Source of the DNA: Pseudomonas sp. GOM7
Lineage (GTDB): Bacteria > Pseudomonadota > Gammaproteobacteria > Pseudomonadales > Pseudomonadaceae
Direction: 5' to 3'
DNA: 64,000 nt
Assembly (NCBI RefSeq): GCF_026723825.1
Contig: NZ_CP113519.1
Span: forward strand, 186,001-250,000
Shown in pieces: positions 16,715 through 25,469 of this stretch. A program made the translations under genes and the position numbers. How positions within the stretch are numbered: position 1 is the stretch's first letter; the number at the start of each line of letters is the position of its first letter. The notes below the pieces were generated by a model. It was not told where the DNA came from. It made no database searches and saw only the letters and a program-made list of their open reading frames with translations.

Positions 16715-18340
16715 CTAAAGCCGAAAACGCGTCAGCAGCGTATTCAGCGCCACGGCCAGGCGCGACAGCTCCTGGCTCGCCGCAGTGGTCTGGTCGGCGC
16801 CAGCCGAACTCTGCAGCGACAGATCACGGATATTGACCAGGTTGCGGTCAACTTCGCGGGCCACCTGCGCCTGCTGTTCCGATGCGCTGGCAATGACCAG
16901 GTTGCGCTCGTTGATGGTTCCGATGGCCTCGGTGATCGTATCCAGTGCAGCACCAGCGGACTGCGCCAGTTCCAGGGTCGAGTCGGCGCGCTCCATGCTG
17001 GCGTTCATGGTAGCCACGGCCTGCTCGGTTTCCTTTTGGATGGCGCCGATCATTTGCTCGATCTCGCCCGTGGACTGCTGGGTGCGCTGTGCCAGCGCCC
17101 GTACTTCGTCGGCTACCACGGCAAAGCCACGTCCTTGATCGCCGGCACGCGCCGCTTCGATGGCTGCGTTGAGGGCCAGCAGGTTGGTCTGGTCGGCGAT
17201 GGCGCGGATGACATTGACCACCTGACCGATATTGCGCACGTTGCCGGCGAGCAGGCTGACTTCTTCCCCCGCGCTGCCGATGTCCGCTGTCAGCAGGCGG
17301 ATCGAGTCGATGGTTCGGCCGACCTGGGCATGACCATGGCGCGCACTCTGATCGGTATCGCGTGTGGCTTGCGAGGTGTTCACGGCATTGCGCGCCACTT
17401 CCTCCACCGCTGCGGTCATCTCGGTCACGGCAGTGACGGCCTGCTCGATTTCGGCATTCTGTTGATACAGGCCACGCCTGCCGTCTTCGGTGACCGCGTG
17501 CAGCTCCTCGGACGAGGAGGCCAGCAGGCTGGAGGAGTCGGCGACCTGTTGCAGGGTGTCGCGCAGGTTATGGCGCATGGCGTCGAGTGCCTGGAGCAAC
17601 TGCGCCGGTTCATCCGTCCCCGCGTCGGAGATGTCGTGGTTGAGGTCGCCAGCGGCGATGTCTTGGGCGATGCTGACGGCCAGAGCTAGTGGTTGGGTGA
17701 TACTCCGTGTGAGCAGCAGCGCGAGGACAATGGTGCTGGCGATGGCGGCTACAAGGGCGATGAGCACGACCTCAATGGCGTTGCTGTAGGCTGACTTGCT
17801 TTCGCTAGCAGCCAGCTTGGCGCCTTTCTCGTTCTGTCGTACCAAGGCCTGTAAGGCGACGACGACGGCATTGGCATGCGCGCTCAAGTCGCCTGCGACC
17901 AGTTGTTGAACCTGAGCTTCATCGCCCGCGCTCATCGCATTCATGACCTGCGCCTGCGTGTTCATGTAGCGTTCGCGCTCATCCCGAAAACGCTCATAGA
18001 CATGCTGCTCTTCGTCTGAATTGATCAGCGCGACATAGGCCTGCTCGGCTTGCTCAAGGAGATGCTTGCACTGTTCTATCTTCGCCTGATCGGCGGCCCG
18101 TTGCTGGGCGTCGCGGATGATATGAGCGCGCAGAGTCAAGGCGCGCACCCTGGACATGTTCATGCTTATGTCTTCGAGGGCCAGGACGGCGGGCAACCAC
18201 TTCCTTTCGATGGCATCGGATGCCTCGTCCATGCGCTTCATCTGCGCCAGGGTGATGGTGCCCAGCAGTAACACCAGCAGGGCCAGCAGGGCGAAGCCCG
18301 CCGCCGCTCGCGTACCGATACGGAGTTTTCTCAACAACAT
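16715..18340 (-). CDS. Methyl-accepting chemotaxis protein with four-helix-bundle sensor
   Basis: A 541-aa chemoreceptor: TM1 near residues 12-33, a ~150-residue helical periplasmic domain of the 4HB type ([15 protein letters not shown]...), TM2 ([20 protein letters not shown]), a HAMP domain ([26 protein letters not shown]), and the signalling hairpin with the conserved tip [20 protein letters not shown]. It senses an external ligand and controls CheA. Its position beside organic-acid uptake genes makes an organic acid ligand possible, without proof. Confidence 0.93.
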   Translation of the reverse strand: MLLRKLRIGTRAAAGFALLALLVLLLGTITLAQMKRMDEASDAIERKWLPAVLALEDISMNMSRVRALTLRAHIIRDAQQRAADQAKIEQCKHLLEQAEQAYVALINSDEEQHVYERFRDERERYMNTQAQVMNAMSAGDEAQVQQLVAGDLSAHANAVVVALQALVRQNEKGAKLAASESKSAYSNAIEVVLIALVAAIASTIVLALLLTRSITQPLALAVSIAQDIAAGDLNHDISDAGTDEPAQLLQALDAMRHNLRDTLQQVADSSSLLASSSEELHAVTEDGRRGLYQQNAEIEQAVTAVTEMTAAVEEVARNAVNTSQATRDTDQSARHGHAQVGRTIDSIRLLTADIGSAGEEVSLLAGNVRNIGQVVNVIRAIADQTNLLALNAAIEAARAGDQGRGFAVVADEVRALAQRTQQSTGEIEQMIGAIQKETEQAVATMNASMERADSTLELAQSAGAALDTITEAIGTINERNLVIASASEQQAQVAREVDRNLVNIRDLSLQSSAGADQTTAASQELSRLAVALNTLLTRFRL

Positions 18341-18400
18341 ACGAACCTCATGACAGAACGGAGAGCTTGGCTCGGCTCAGTGGGATGGGCGGGGTGAGCG

Positions 18401-19303
18401 CTAGCGAGGTATCCGCTGAATGCCGGGCAGGTCGGCGAGTGCGAAGTCCGGGCGGCCGAACAGGTAACCCTGCAGCCAATCGCTGTCGAGGCTCCTGGCG
18501 CGCTGCAGGTCTTCTTGCGTCTCGATGCCCTCGACGATCACGCAGGGCGCCAGCGTCTTGCACAGCTCCAGCAGGTACTTGAGGGTTCGCTCGCCTTGTG
18601 TGGTGGTGCGGGCACGCTGGATATAGCTCTGGTCGATCTTGATGATGTCCGGCTGGCTTTGCTGGATGAAGGCCAATGTGCCGAAGCCCGAACCGAAGTC
18701 GTCTACCGCTACCTGGCAACCGCTGTTGCGCAGGTGCGTCACCAGTTCCACGGCGCTGCTGTGGCAGGGCGGTACGGTGCTTTCGGTGATTTCCACGACC
18801 AGCCGCCGAGCCACCGCATGGTCGGCCTCCAGCGCTTCCAGCGTGCTGTCCCAGTCCTGATCCCAGACCGTGCTCAGGGCCGAGATGTTGCAGCCCAGGG
18901 TGAGCGTGGGATGCGCCTGCAGCAGGCTGATCAGGGTGCTCAGCACTCGGTGATCCAGCGGGCGGATGACGTGCAGGCGTTCGAGCAGCGGAAAGGGGTT
19001 GAAGCCCAGCCCGCCACCTTCATGGCGCAACAGGCTTTCTCGATAGAGAATCTGCTCGGGGTCATGCGCGGCGACCACCGCCTGGAAGGCCAGGCAGAAG
19101 TGGCCGCGCTGCAGTTCATCGTAGAACAGATGGGCGCGTTGCAGGTCGTCCAGTGCCTCCGGGGCGATGGGCGGCATGAGAGAGGGGGTGCGGATCATGC
19201 CCGCGCCTCTTGGCAGAACCTGCATATCGCTGGGCCGTACATCTTTCATTCCTTTGCTGAGGCCGTTGTCGAGCAGAGCAACGCGGGTGACGGCGAGAGC
19301 CAA
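18401..19303 (-). CDS. EAL-domain cyclic-di-GMP phosphodiesterase-like protein
   Basis: A 300-aa cytoplasmic protein, mostly one EAL domain. The signature is ESLLR instead of EALLR. Other catalytic landmarks are present: NIS, VVEITES, DDFGSGFG, KIDQSYI and the late EGIETQED glutamate. It is therefore probably an active cyclic-di-GMP phosphodiesterase, although the ESL change should be tested. No GGDEF or transmembrane part is visible. It follows the chemoreceptor on the same strand 60 bp upstream. Confidence 0.85.
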   Translation of the reverse strand: MALAVTRVALLDNGLSKGMKDVRPSDMQVLPRGAGMIRTPSLMPPIAPEALDDLQRAHLFYDELQRGHFCLAFQAVVAAHDPEQILYRESLLRHEGGGLGFNPFPLLERLHVIRPLDHRVLSTLISLLQAHPTLTLGCNISALSTVWDQDWDSTLEALEADHAVARRLVVEITESTVPPCHSSAVELVTHLRNSGCQVAVDDFGSGFGTLAFIQQSQPDIIKIDQSYIQRARTTTQGERTLKYLLELCKTLAPCVIVEGIETQEDLQRARSLDSDWLQGYLFGRPDFALADLPGIQRIPR

Positions 19304-19568
19304 ACGCCCTTGCCGATGCGGGTTTAAACAGAGCCTGGAGAGTGGTGACGCTGTCGCGATTGCGCCTGCCTGGGCAGGGCGCTCCGCCGCGCAGGCAGCC
19401 TGGCGGCAGTGGGCTGACAGGCCTCCGCTGTTCTCGGCGAAGGCTGTGAACGGCTAGACACTATCGTCCCATTCCGGGGCTGGGCAGGAGAAGTGTTCTC
19501 AGATACAAATCGCATGTCCACGGAGTCACCCCTGTTGCCCGTGGCTCGAACGAGATACAGGAGTTTCG

Positions 19569-20570
19569 ATGCATTCGCTTACCACGTCCTGCTTCCAGGT
19601 GCTGCTCAAGGCCTTTGCTGGCCGTGACTCAGCTATCCCGGGGCTGGAGCAGATGCTTGCCAGCGCTGCCCAGATTCCCGTGCTGCAGGTCTACCGTTTT
19701 CTCGAGGCGCAGGTGGCCGAGAGCGGTGACCTGGATCTGGGCTTGCGTGCCTACGCACATTTCCATCCCAGCCTGCTGGGGGTGAAGAGCTACGCCATGA
19801 TGTCCAGCGCGACCCTGAAGGACGCATTGCAGCACATGGTGGATTACCACCCGCTGACCAGTGATGGCTCGCACCTGTTTCTGGAGCAGGATCAGGAGCA
19901 GCTCAGGTTGGTGGGGCTGGAAATAGGGGCCGTGCGGCGTCAGGCTCCACGGGCCTTCATCGATGCCGGGGCGGCCCTGGCACTGGCTGCGGTGCATTGG
20001 CTGGCGCCCTTCCAGCGGCCGATGCCACTGATGCTGGAGCTGACCTATGCGCAACCCGAGGACACTCGAGCACTACGGCGGCTGTTCGGCGCCGAGCTGC
20101 GCTTCGGCGCTGCCAGGAACTGCATGACCTTCAGCCTGGCCGATGGCGCGATTGCCTTGCCGACGGCAGCGCCAGCTCTGCATCCATTGCATGTCGAATA
20201 CGCCAGAACCTGGCTGGACGAGCAGATCGACGGCTCGCTGGAGGCCAGAGTCCGCCGGGTGCTCAGCACCCAGCTCAGCCTGGGTATCAGCCCTGGCCTG
20301 GGCGAGGTGGCGGATCAGCTCGGCATGAGCAGGCGCAGCCTGCAGCATGGCCTGATGCGCGACGCGGTGAACTTCACCCGTTTGCTCGACGACGCGCGGC
20401 GGCGGCATGCGTCCAGCCTGTTGCGCAACAGCACACGCAGCCTCAAGTACATCTCCGCGCAACTGGGCTTTCGTGACCAGAGCAGCTTCCACAAGGCCTG
20501 CATGCGCTGGTTCGGCGTGTCGCCCCAGCACTATCGGCTCGCCCCCGCCGCGCTCGAGGGCAGCGCCTGA
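19569..20570 (+). CDS. AraC-family regulator with Arabinose_bd-type N-domain
   Basis: A 333-aa regulator. The N-terminal ~200 residues resemble the ligand-binding domain of OruR/ArgR-like AraC proteins (FLEAQVAESGDLDLGLRAYAHFHPSLLG). The C-terminus carries two HTH motifs (LGEVADQLGMSRRSLQHGLMRDAVNFTRLLDDARR and LKYISAQLGFRDQSSFHKACMRWFGVSPQHYR). It lies directly upstream of the aldehyde dehydrogenase gene on the same strand and is a likely regulator of it. Confidence 0.9.
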   Translation: MHSLTTSCFQVLLKAFAGRDSAIPGLEQMLASAAQIPVLQVYRFLEAQVAESGDLDLGLRAYAHFHPSLLGVKSYAMMSSATLKDALQHMVDYHPLTSDGSHLFLEQDQEQLRLVGLEIGAVRRQAPRAFIDAGAALALAAVHWLAPFQRPMPLMLELTYAQPEDTRALRRLFGAELRFGAARNCMTFSLADGAIALPTAAPALHPLHVEYARTWLDEQIDGSLEARVRRVLSTQLSLGISPGLGEVADQLGMSRRSLQHGLMRDAVNFTRLLDDARRRHASSLLRNSTRSLKYISAQLGFRDQSSFHKACMRWFGVSPQHYRLAPAALEGSA

Positions 20571-20741
20571 GCAGCAGCCAGGCGCGTCCGTCGATTGTTG
20601 GCTCTGCCGGGGGACAAATCTGTTGTTGTCACTTATCATACGTCTGACAACTGCATAGACGGTTGTTCATCCCGGCGCTGCAGCCGGGCCTCATTCAGTG
20701 TCCCCGGGTGACCTCGTCGCCCCCTCTGACAGGAGAACACC

Positions 20742-22325
20742 ATGCTGAGTCTGACTGGCCACAACTACATCGGCGGTGAGCGCCGCGCCGCCGGCACCAC
20801 CTCGCTCCAGAGCCTCGACGCCAGCAGCGGTGAAGCGCTGCCCTACAGCTTCATCCAGGCCACGCCGGAAGAAGTCGATGCCGCCGCCCAGGCTGCCGCT
20901 GCCGCTTACCCCAGCTACCGCAGCCTGTCGGCCGTGCGCCGTGCCGAGTTCCTCGAGGCCATCGCTGACGAGATCGACGCCCTGGGCGATGACTTCGTCG
21001 CCCTGGTTTGCCGTGAAACCGCGCTGCCGGCTGCCCGCATCCAGGGTGAACGTGGTCGTACAAGTGGCCAGATGCGCCTGTTCGCCAAGGTGCTGCGCCG
21101 GGGTGATTTCTACGGTGCCCGTATCGACCGCGCCCTGCCGGATCGCCAGCCGCTGCCGCGCCCAGATCTGCGCCAGTACCAGATCGGCGTCGGCCCGGTC
21201 GCCGTGTTTGGTGCCAGCAACTTCCCCCTGGCCTTCTCCACCGCTGGTGGCGACACCGCGTCCGCCCTGGCGGCCGGCTGCCCGGTGGTGTTCAAGGCGC
21301 ACAGCGGCCACATGGCCACTGCCGAATGCGTGGCCGATGCGGTGATTCGCGCCGCCGAGAAAACCGGCATGCCCAAGGGCGTGTTCAACATGATCTTCGG
21401 TGGCGGCGTCGGCGAGATTCTGGTCAAGCACCCGGCCATCCAGGCGGTCGGCTTCACCGGCTCGCTGAAGGGCGGCCGCGCCCTGTGCGACATGGCTGCC
21501 GCCCGTCCGCAGCCGATCCCGGTATTCGCCGAGATGTCCAGCGTCAACCCGGTGATCGTCCTGCCGGGCGCGCTCGCGACCCGTGGCGCTACCGTGGCCA
21601 AGGAATTGGCCGGTTCCGTGGTGCTGGGCTGTGGCCAGTTCTGCACCAACCCGGGCCTGGTCATCGGCATACGCAGCGCCGCGTTCAGCGATTTCGTCGC
21701 GGCCCTCAGCGACGCCATCGCCAGCCAACCGGCGCAGACCATGCTCAATGCCGGCACCCTGCGCAGCTATGCCAGCGGCCTGGCGCACCTGCACGGCCAC
21801 GCCAAGGTCACCCACCTGGCGGGCAACGAGCAGGCCGGCAACCAGGCGCAGCCGCAACTGTTCAAGGCCGACGTCAGCATGCTGCTCGAAGGTGACCCGT
21901 TGCTGCAGGAAGAAGTCTTCGGCCCGACCACCATCGTCGTCGAAGCCGCCGACAGCGCCGAACTGACCCGTGCCCTGCAGAGCATGCACGGGCAACTGAC
22001 CGCCACCCTGATCGCCGAGCGTGACGATCTGAGCGCCTTCCGTGACCTGCTGCCGCTGCTGGAGACCAAGGCTGGCCGTGTGCTGCTCAATGGCTACCCG
22101 ACCGGCGTGGAAGTGTGCGATGCCATGGTGCATGGCGGCCCCTACCCGGCCACCTCCGATGCCCGTGGCACCTCCGTCGGCACCCTGGCGATCCACCGCT
22201 TCCTGCGCCCGGTGTGCTACCAGAACTACCCGGATGAAGTGCTGCCCGAAGCCCTGCAGAACGCCAACCCGCTGGGCATCCAGCGCCTGGTGGATGGCGT
22301 GCATACCCGTGATGCGCTGAGCTGA
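20742..22325 (+). CDS. 2,5-dioxovalerate (alpha-ketoglutaric semialdehyde) dehydrogenase-type aldehyde dehydrogenase
   Basis: A 527-aa aldehyde dehydrogenase. Features: VAVFGASNFPLAFSTAGGDTASALAAGCPVVFKAH (cofactor site), the catalytic Glu in VFAEMSSVNP, and the catalytic Cys in GCGQFCTNPG. Length and these variants match NADP-dependent alpha-ketoglutaric semialdehyde dehydrogenases, the last step of several sugar-acid and hydroxyproline routes to 2-oxoglutarate. It may complete a route fed by the lactonases and transporters of region 1 (inference). A strong terminator follows. Confidence 0.85.
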   Translation: MLSLTGHNYIGGERRAAGTTSLQSLDASSGEALPYSFIQATPEEVDAAAQAAAAAYPSYRSLSAVRRAEFLEAIADEIDALGDDFVALVCRETALPAARIQGERGRTSGQMRLFAKVLRRGDFYGARIDRALPDRQPLPRPDLRQYQIGVGPVAVFGASNFPLAFSTAGGDTASALAAGCPVVFKAHSGHMATAECVADAVIRAAEKTGMPKGVFNMIFGGGVGEILVKHPAIQAVGFTGSLKGGRALCDMAAARPQPIPVFAEMSSVNPVIVLPGALATRGATVAKELAGSVVLGCGQFCTNPGLVIGIRSAAFSDFVAALSDAIASQPAQTMLNAGTLRSYASGLAHLHGHAKVTHLAGNEQAGNQAQPQLFKADVSMLLEGDPLLQEEVFGPTTIVVEAADSAELTRALQSMHGQLTATLIAERDDLSAFRDLLPLLETKAGRVLLNGYPTGVEVCDAMVHGGPYPATSDARGTSVGTLAIHRFLRPVCYQNYPDEVLPEALQNANPLGIQRLVDGVHTRDALS

Positions 22326-22345
22326 TCGCGCTCTGCTGGTGACGG

Positions 22346-22374
22346 AAAGCCCCGGCTGCCAACCCGGGGCTTTT
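22346..22374 (+). terminator. Intrinsic terminator after the aldehyde dehydrogenase gene
   Basis: AAAGCCCCGG and CCGGGGCTTTT form a strong GC stem with a short loop and a T tract, 20 bp after the stop codon. Confidence 0.85.
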
Positions 22375-22530
22375 GCATATCTGCCGTTCCTCCGCTCACC
22401 GAGTGGGGGATCTTCCAGGTGCTTGCACGCCCTGGCAGAGGGCAGCAGTGGATGAGAAAGGCGAACTGAACTGCGAGGCGTGTGGCCGGGTCTGTTTAAG
22501 TACCCCTCATGGAATGCAAAGGAGCACCGC

Positions 22531-22689
22531 ATGGATCTTATCCGTATCCTCATCGCCATCCTGCTGCCGCCGCTGGGCGTTTTTCTGCAGGTGGGTTTCG
22601 GCGGCGCGTTCTGGCTGAACATCCTGCTCACCCTGCTGGGCTACATTCCCGGCATCGTGCACGCGGTGTACATCATCGCCAAGCGCTGA
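22531..22689 (+). CDS. YqaE/Pmp3 family small membrane protein
   Basis: A 52-aa protein with two hydrophobic helices (LIRILIAILLPPLGVFLQVGF and FWLNILLTLLGYIPGIVHAVYII) separated by a short glycine-rich turn, the exact pattern of Pmp3/UPF0057 proteins. Homologues help maintain membrane potential under salt or cold stress. The ATG at 22531 follows a GGAG ribosome site. Single-gene unit. Confidence 0.92.
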   Translation: MDLIRILIAILLPPLGVFLQVGFGGAFWLNILLTLLGYIPGIVHAVYIIAKR

Positions 22690-22738
22690 GGTCTGTTCCG
22701 AGCCCATTCGCCTACCCATAACGTCGAACGCGCTTTCT

Positions 22739-22849
22739 CCCCTCTCCCGCTTGCGGGGCGACAGCGGAAACAGCGAAGCACTGCTTCGCCCGCTGTCGCG
22801 ACCTGAGCTCTGCGAAGGGCTGGGGCACAGGGTGGGCCGGGGGAGAGGG
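22739..22849. repeat. Nested inverted-repeat element (cruciform-type)
   Basis: Outer arms CCCTCTCCC and GGGAGAGGG enclose CGACAGCGG / CCGCTGTCG, which encloses GCGAAGCA / TGCTTCGC with a 1-nt loop. Similar CCTCTCCC...GGGAGAGG elements are scattered between genes in many Pseudomonas genomes (general recollection, not checked). It sits between the Pmp3 gene and the end of egtD and might also stop transcription. Confidence 0.55.
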
Positions 22850-22919
22850 CAGAAAATAGCGCTGCAATTTCCTTATCCGCCCCTGGCTACGGCCCGCCAC
22901 TTCTCAATGGCGAAGCCCC

Positions 22920-23882
22920 TCACTCCCGCCGCAAGAAGTGCACACTGAACAACTGCGCCGGGTCGCGCCACATGGCCACGGAAGCGAAGCCGCAGTCGCC
23001 TGCCAGCTCGCGAAAGCCGCCCGGCGTGTACTTGTAGGAATTCTCCGTGTGCAGCGTCTCATCGGCGGCGAAGTCGAACACGCGGTCTTCGATGCGTACT
23101 CGTTGCGCCTGGCGGCTGACCAGGTGCATCTCGATGCGCGACTCGGCCTCGTTGTAGAAGGCCCGGTGCTCGAAGCGGCGCGGGTCGATATCGCAGTCCA
23201 GCTCGTTGCGCATGCGCTCGAGCAGGTTGAGGTTGAACAGCGCAGTGACCCCGGCCTGATCGTTGTAGGCGCGCTCCAGCACCTGGCGATCCTTGACCAG
23301 ATCCACGCCGATCAGCAAGCCACTGCCCGCCGGCAACGCCTGATGCAGGTTGCGCAGAAAGGCGCGGGCCTCGCTCGGGTCGAAATTGCCGATGCTGGAG
23401 CCGGGAAAGAACGCCAGCGGGCGTTGCCCCAGTGCGTCGGCGGGCAGCTTCAGCGGTAGGCTGAAGTCGGCGCACAGGGCGTGCACATCCAACCAGCGAT
23501 AGTCGGCCGCCAGGCGCCGGGTGCAGATCTCCAGAAACTCGCGGGAAATATCGATGCCCAGGTAACGCGCCGGGCGCAGGGCTTCGAGCAGCAGGCGGAT
23601 CTTGCGGCTGGCGCCGCTGCCCAGCTCCACCAGGCTGGCGTTGCGCCCGGCCAGCTCGGCGATATCCTTGGCCGCCAGACGCAGGATGGTCTCTTCGGTT
23701 CGCGTCGGGTAGTACTCCGGCTGCTGGCAGATCAGCTCGAAGAGCTGCGAGCCGCGATGATCGTAGAAGAACTTCGGCGACATCGCCTTCGGGCTGGCCG
23801 CGAAGCCGCGCAAGGCTTCCTTGCGCAGGCTTTGCTGTTCCGGGCTCAGGGATTGTTCGTGGGTGCGGATTGCCAATGCCAT
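22920..23882 (-). CDS. egtD: L-histidine N-alpha-methyltransferase EgtD
   Basis: A 320-aa SAM-dependent methyltransferase that makes hercynine from histidine, the first step of ergothioneine synthesis. Characteristic segments: SPKFFYDHRGSQLFELICQQPEYYPTRTE, LVELGSGASRKIRLLLEAL (SAM site), YLGIDISREFL, FFPGSSIGNF and GVDLVKD. The ATG at 23882 is chosen because the family starts there and it lies 2 bp after the egtB stop; the longer frame upstream runs into egtB. Co-translated with egtB. Confidence 0.93.
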   Translation of the reverse strand: MALAIRTHEQSLSPEQQSLRKEALRGFAASPKAMSPKFFYDHRGSQLFELICQQPEYYPTRTEETILRLAAKDIAELAGRNASLVELGSGASRKIRLLLEALRPARYLGIDISREFLEICTRRLAADYRWLDVHALCADFSLPLKLPADALGQRPLAFFPGSSIGNFDPSEARAFLRNLHQALPAGSGLLIGVDLVKDRQVLERAYNDQAGVTALFNLNLLERMRNELDCDIDPRRFEHRAFYNEAESRIEMHLVSRQAQRVRIEDRVFDFAADETLHTENSYKYTPGGFRELAGDCGFASVAMWRDPAQLFSVHFLRRE

Positions 23883-23884
23883 GC

Positions 23885-25174
23885 TCAAAGCTCCTTGGCC
23901 AGGCGCAGGCCGGAGAACTGCCAGCGCATCGTGGGGTAGAAGAAATTGCGGTAGGTGGGGCGCACGTGATCCTCGGGTGTGGCGCAACAGCCGCCGCGCA
24001 ACACCATCTGCCCAGACATGAACTTGCCGTTGTACTCACCCAGGCTGCCGCCCAGCGGACGGAAACCGGGGTAGGGCCGGTAGGCGCTGGCCGTCCATTC
24101 CCAGACATCGCCATAGAGCTGCTGCAGACCATCCCCCGCGCCTGCGGCCACCGGCTGCAGGTGATCGTTCTCGACGAAGTTGCCCCACAGCGGCTCGTCC
24201 TGCGCGGCCACCTCCCATTCCTCTTCGCGCGGCAGGCGTGCCTGCGCCCAGGTGGCGAATGCCTCGGCCTCGTAGTAGCTCAGGTGGCAGACCGGCGCAT
24301 GCAGATCCAGCTCGCGCGGCCCGCCCAGGGTCAGCTCCAGCCAGTCGTCGCCCTCGCGCAGCCAGTACAGCGGCGCCTGCCAGCCGGCGCGTTGGATATG
24401 ATCCCAGCCGTCCGCCAGCCACAGCGCCGTGCTGCGGTAACCGCCATCACGGATGAACTGCAGATACTCGCCATTGCTCACTGGCCGGCTGGCGAGCTGG
24501 AAGGCCTCGACGAACACCCGGTGGCGCGGCCGCTCGCAATCGAAGGCGAAGCCCTCGCCGGCATGGCCGACATGGCGCAACCCGGCGGGAAAATCGATCC
24601 AGCGCAGCTCGCTTGCCGCCGCGCCGCCCGACTTGAGGTCGCGGCGATAAACCGGCCGCAACGGGTTCTGCGCCAGGATGTGCTTGATATCCATCAGCAG
24701 CAGCTCCTGATGCTGCTGCTCGTGCTCCAGGCCCAGCTCGATACGCTGCAGCGCCTCATCGGCCAGCGCGCTGCCGGGCTGGAGCAACTGCTCCATGGCC
24801 AGGTCGACATGGCTGCGATAGGCGTACACCTCGTTCACCGTCGGCCGCGACAACAAACCCCGCCGCGCCCGCTCGAAGGGCGCGCCATGGGTCTGATAGT
24901 AGGAATTGAACAGATGGTCGTAGCGCTCATCCAGCGGGCGATAGCTCGGCAGGAAGGGCTTTAGCACGAAGGCCTCGAAGAACCAGGTGACATGGGCCAG
25001 GTGCCATTTAGGCGGGCTCACGTCCGGCATGCTCTGGATCACATAGTCTTCAGGTTCCAGCGGCTCGCAGAGCCGTTCGCTGGCGGCACGCACCCGCTGG
25101 TAGCGCTGCCATAACTGTTCGAGTCGAGAAGGTGAGGCGTCGATCCTGCTGGCGCGGTCTCGCATATCGCGCAT
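23885..25174 (-). CDS. egtB: Ergothioneine biosynthesis sulfoxide synthase EgtB
   Basis: A 429-aa enzyme with an N-terminal DinB-like iron domain and a C-terminal formylglycine-enzyme-like domain. The iron ligands are visible: His near residue 61 in WHLAHVTW, and the HX3HXE motif His151, His155, Glu157. The C-terminal LYGDVWEWTASAYRPYPGF and MVLRGGCCATPEDHVRPTYRNFF stretches are family hallmarks. It joins hercynine and a thiol through a C-S bond. No egtE-like lyase is next to it, so the last step must be done elsewhere. Confidence 0.93.
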   Translation of the reverse strand: MRDMRDRASRIDASPSRLEQLWQRYQRVRAASERLCEPLEPEDYVIQSMPDVSPPKWHLAHVTWFFEAFVLKPFLPSYRPLDERYDHLFNSYYQTHGAPFERARRGLLSRPTVNEVYAYRSHVDLAMEQLLQPGSALADEALQRIELGLEHEQQHQELLLMDIKHILAQNPLRPVYRRDLKSGGAAASELRWIDFPAGLRHVGHAGEGFAFDCERPRHRVFVEAFQLASRPVSNGEYLQFIRDGGYRSTALWLADGWDHIQRAGWQAPLYWLREGDDWLELTLGGPRELDLHAPVCHLSYYEAEAFATWAQARLPREEEWEVAAQDEPLWGNFVENDHLQPVAAGAGDGLQQLYGDVWEWTASAYRPYPGFRPLGGSLGEYNGKFMSGQMVLRGGCCATPEDHVRPTYRNFFYPTMRWQFSGLRLAKEL

Positions 25175-25469
25175 CCTTTGCTGGCGTCGCGAAGCGCGAC
25201 GGTTCTTAAAACCGACTGGGCGATAAGGGCAAAGGTTCAGGGAAAAGTGTGGCGTTTATATGGCAGGGGGCGATGGGCGCAATGCGCCCTAGTCTGATGT
25301 GGCGATCAGGCCGATCGGGGGCGGTTTTTCGTTTGAGCGACTGCATTACAGCCGAGGTGACGTAGATAACCTCTGACCATCCGCATTTAGGTAACATGCG
25401 CCGTTTAGTTTTTGCAGCCGTGAGCCAGCTTGCTCCGGCTGCCAAGCGTTCAGACTCGGAGCATCTGCA
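25175..25469. other. Intergenic region upstream of hsdM with a 15-bp palindrome
   Basis: No gene is visible in these 295 bp. GGGCGCA-A-TGCGCCC at 25275-25289 is a perfect palindrome that could be a divergent operator or terminator. This is the junction between core genes (egtB) and the restriction-modification locus. Confidence 0.4.

Noticed and set aside
20691..22631. 646-codon open frame on the minus strand
   Set aside because: Antisense to the aldehyde dehydrogenase; low-complexity Gly/Ala/His composition and no motif.
22920..25174. Selenoneine or ovothiol cluster instead of ergothioneine
   Set aside because: The methyltransferase and EgtB-type synthase fit the egt pair; no SenB/SenC-like genes or OvoA-type methyltransferase fusion are present.
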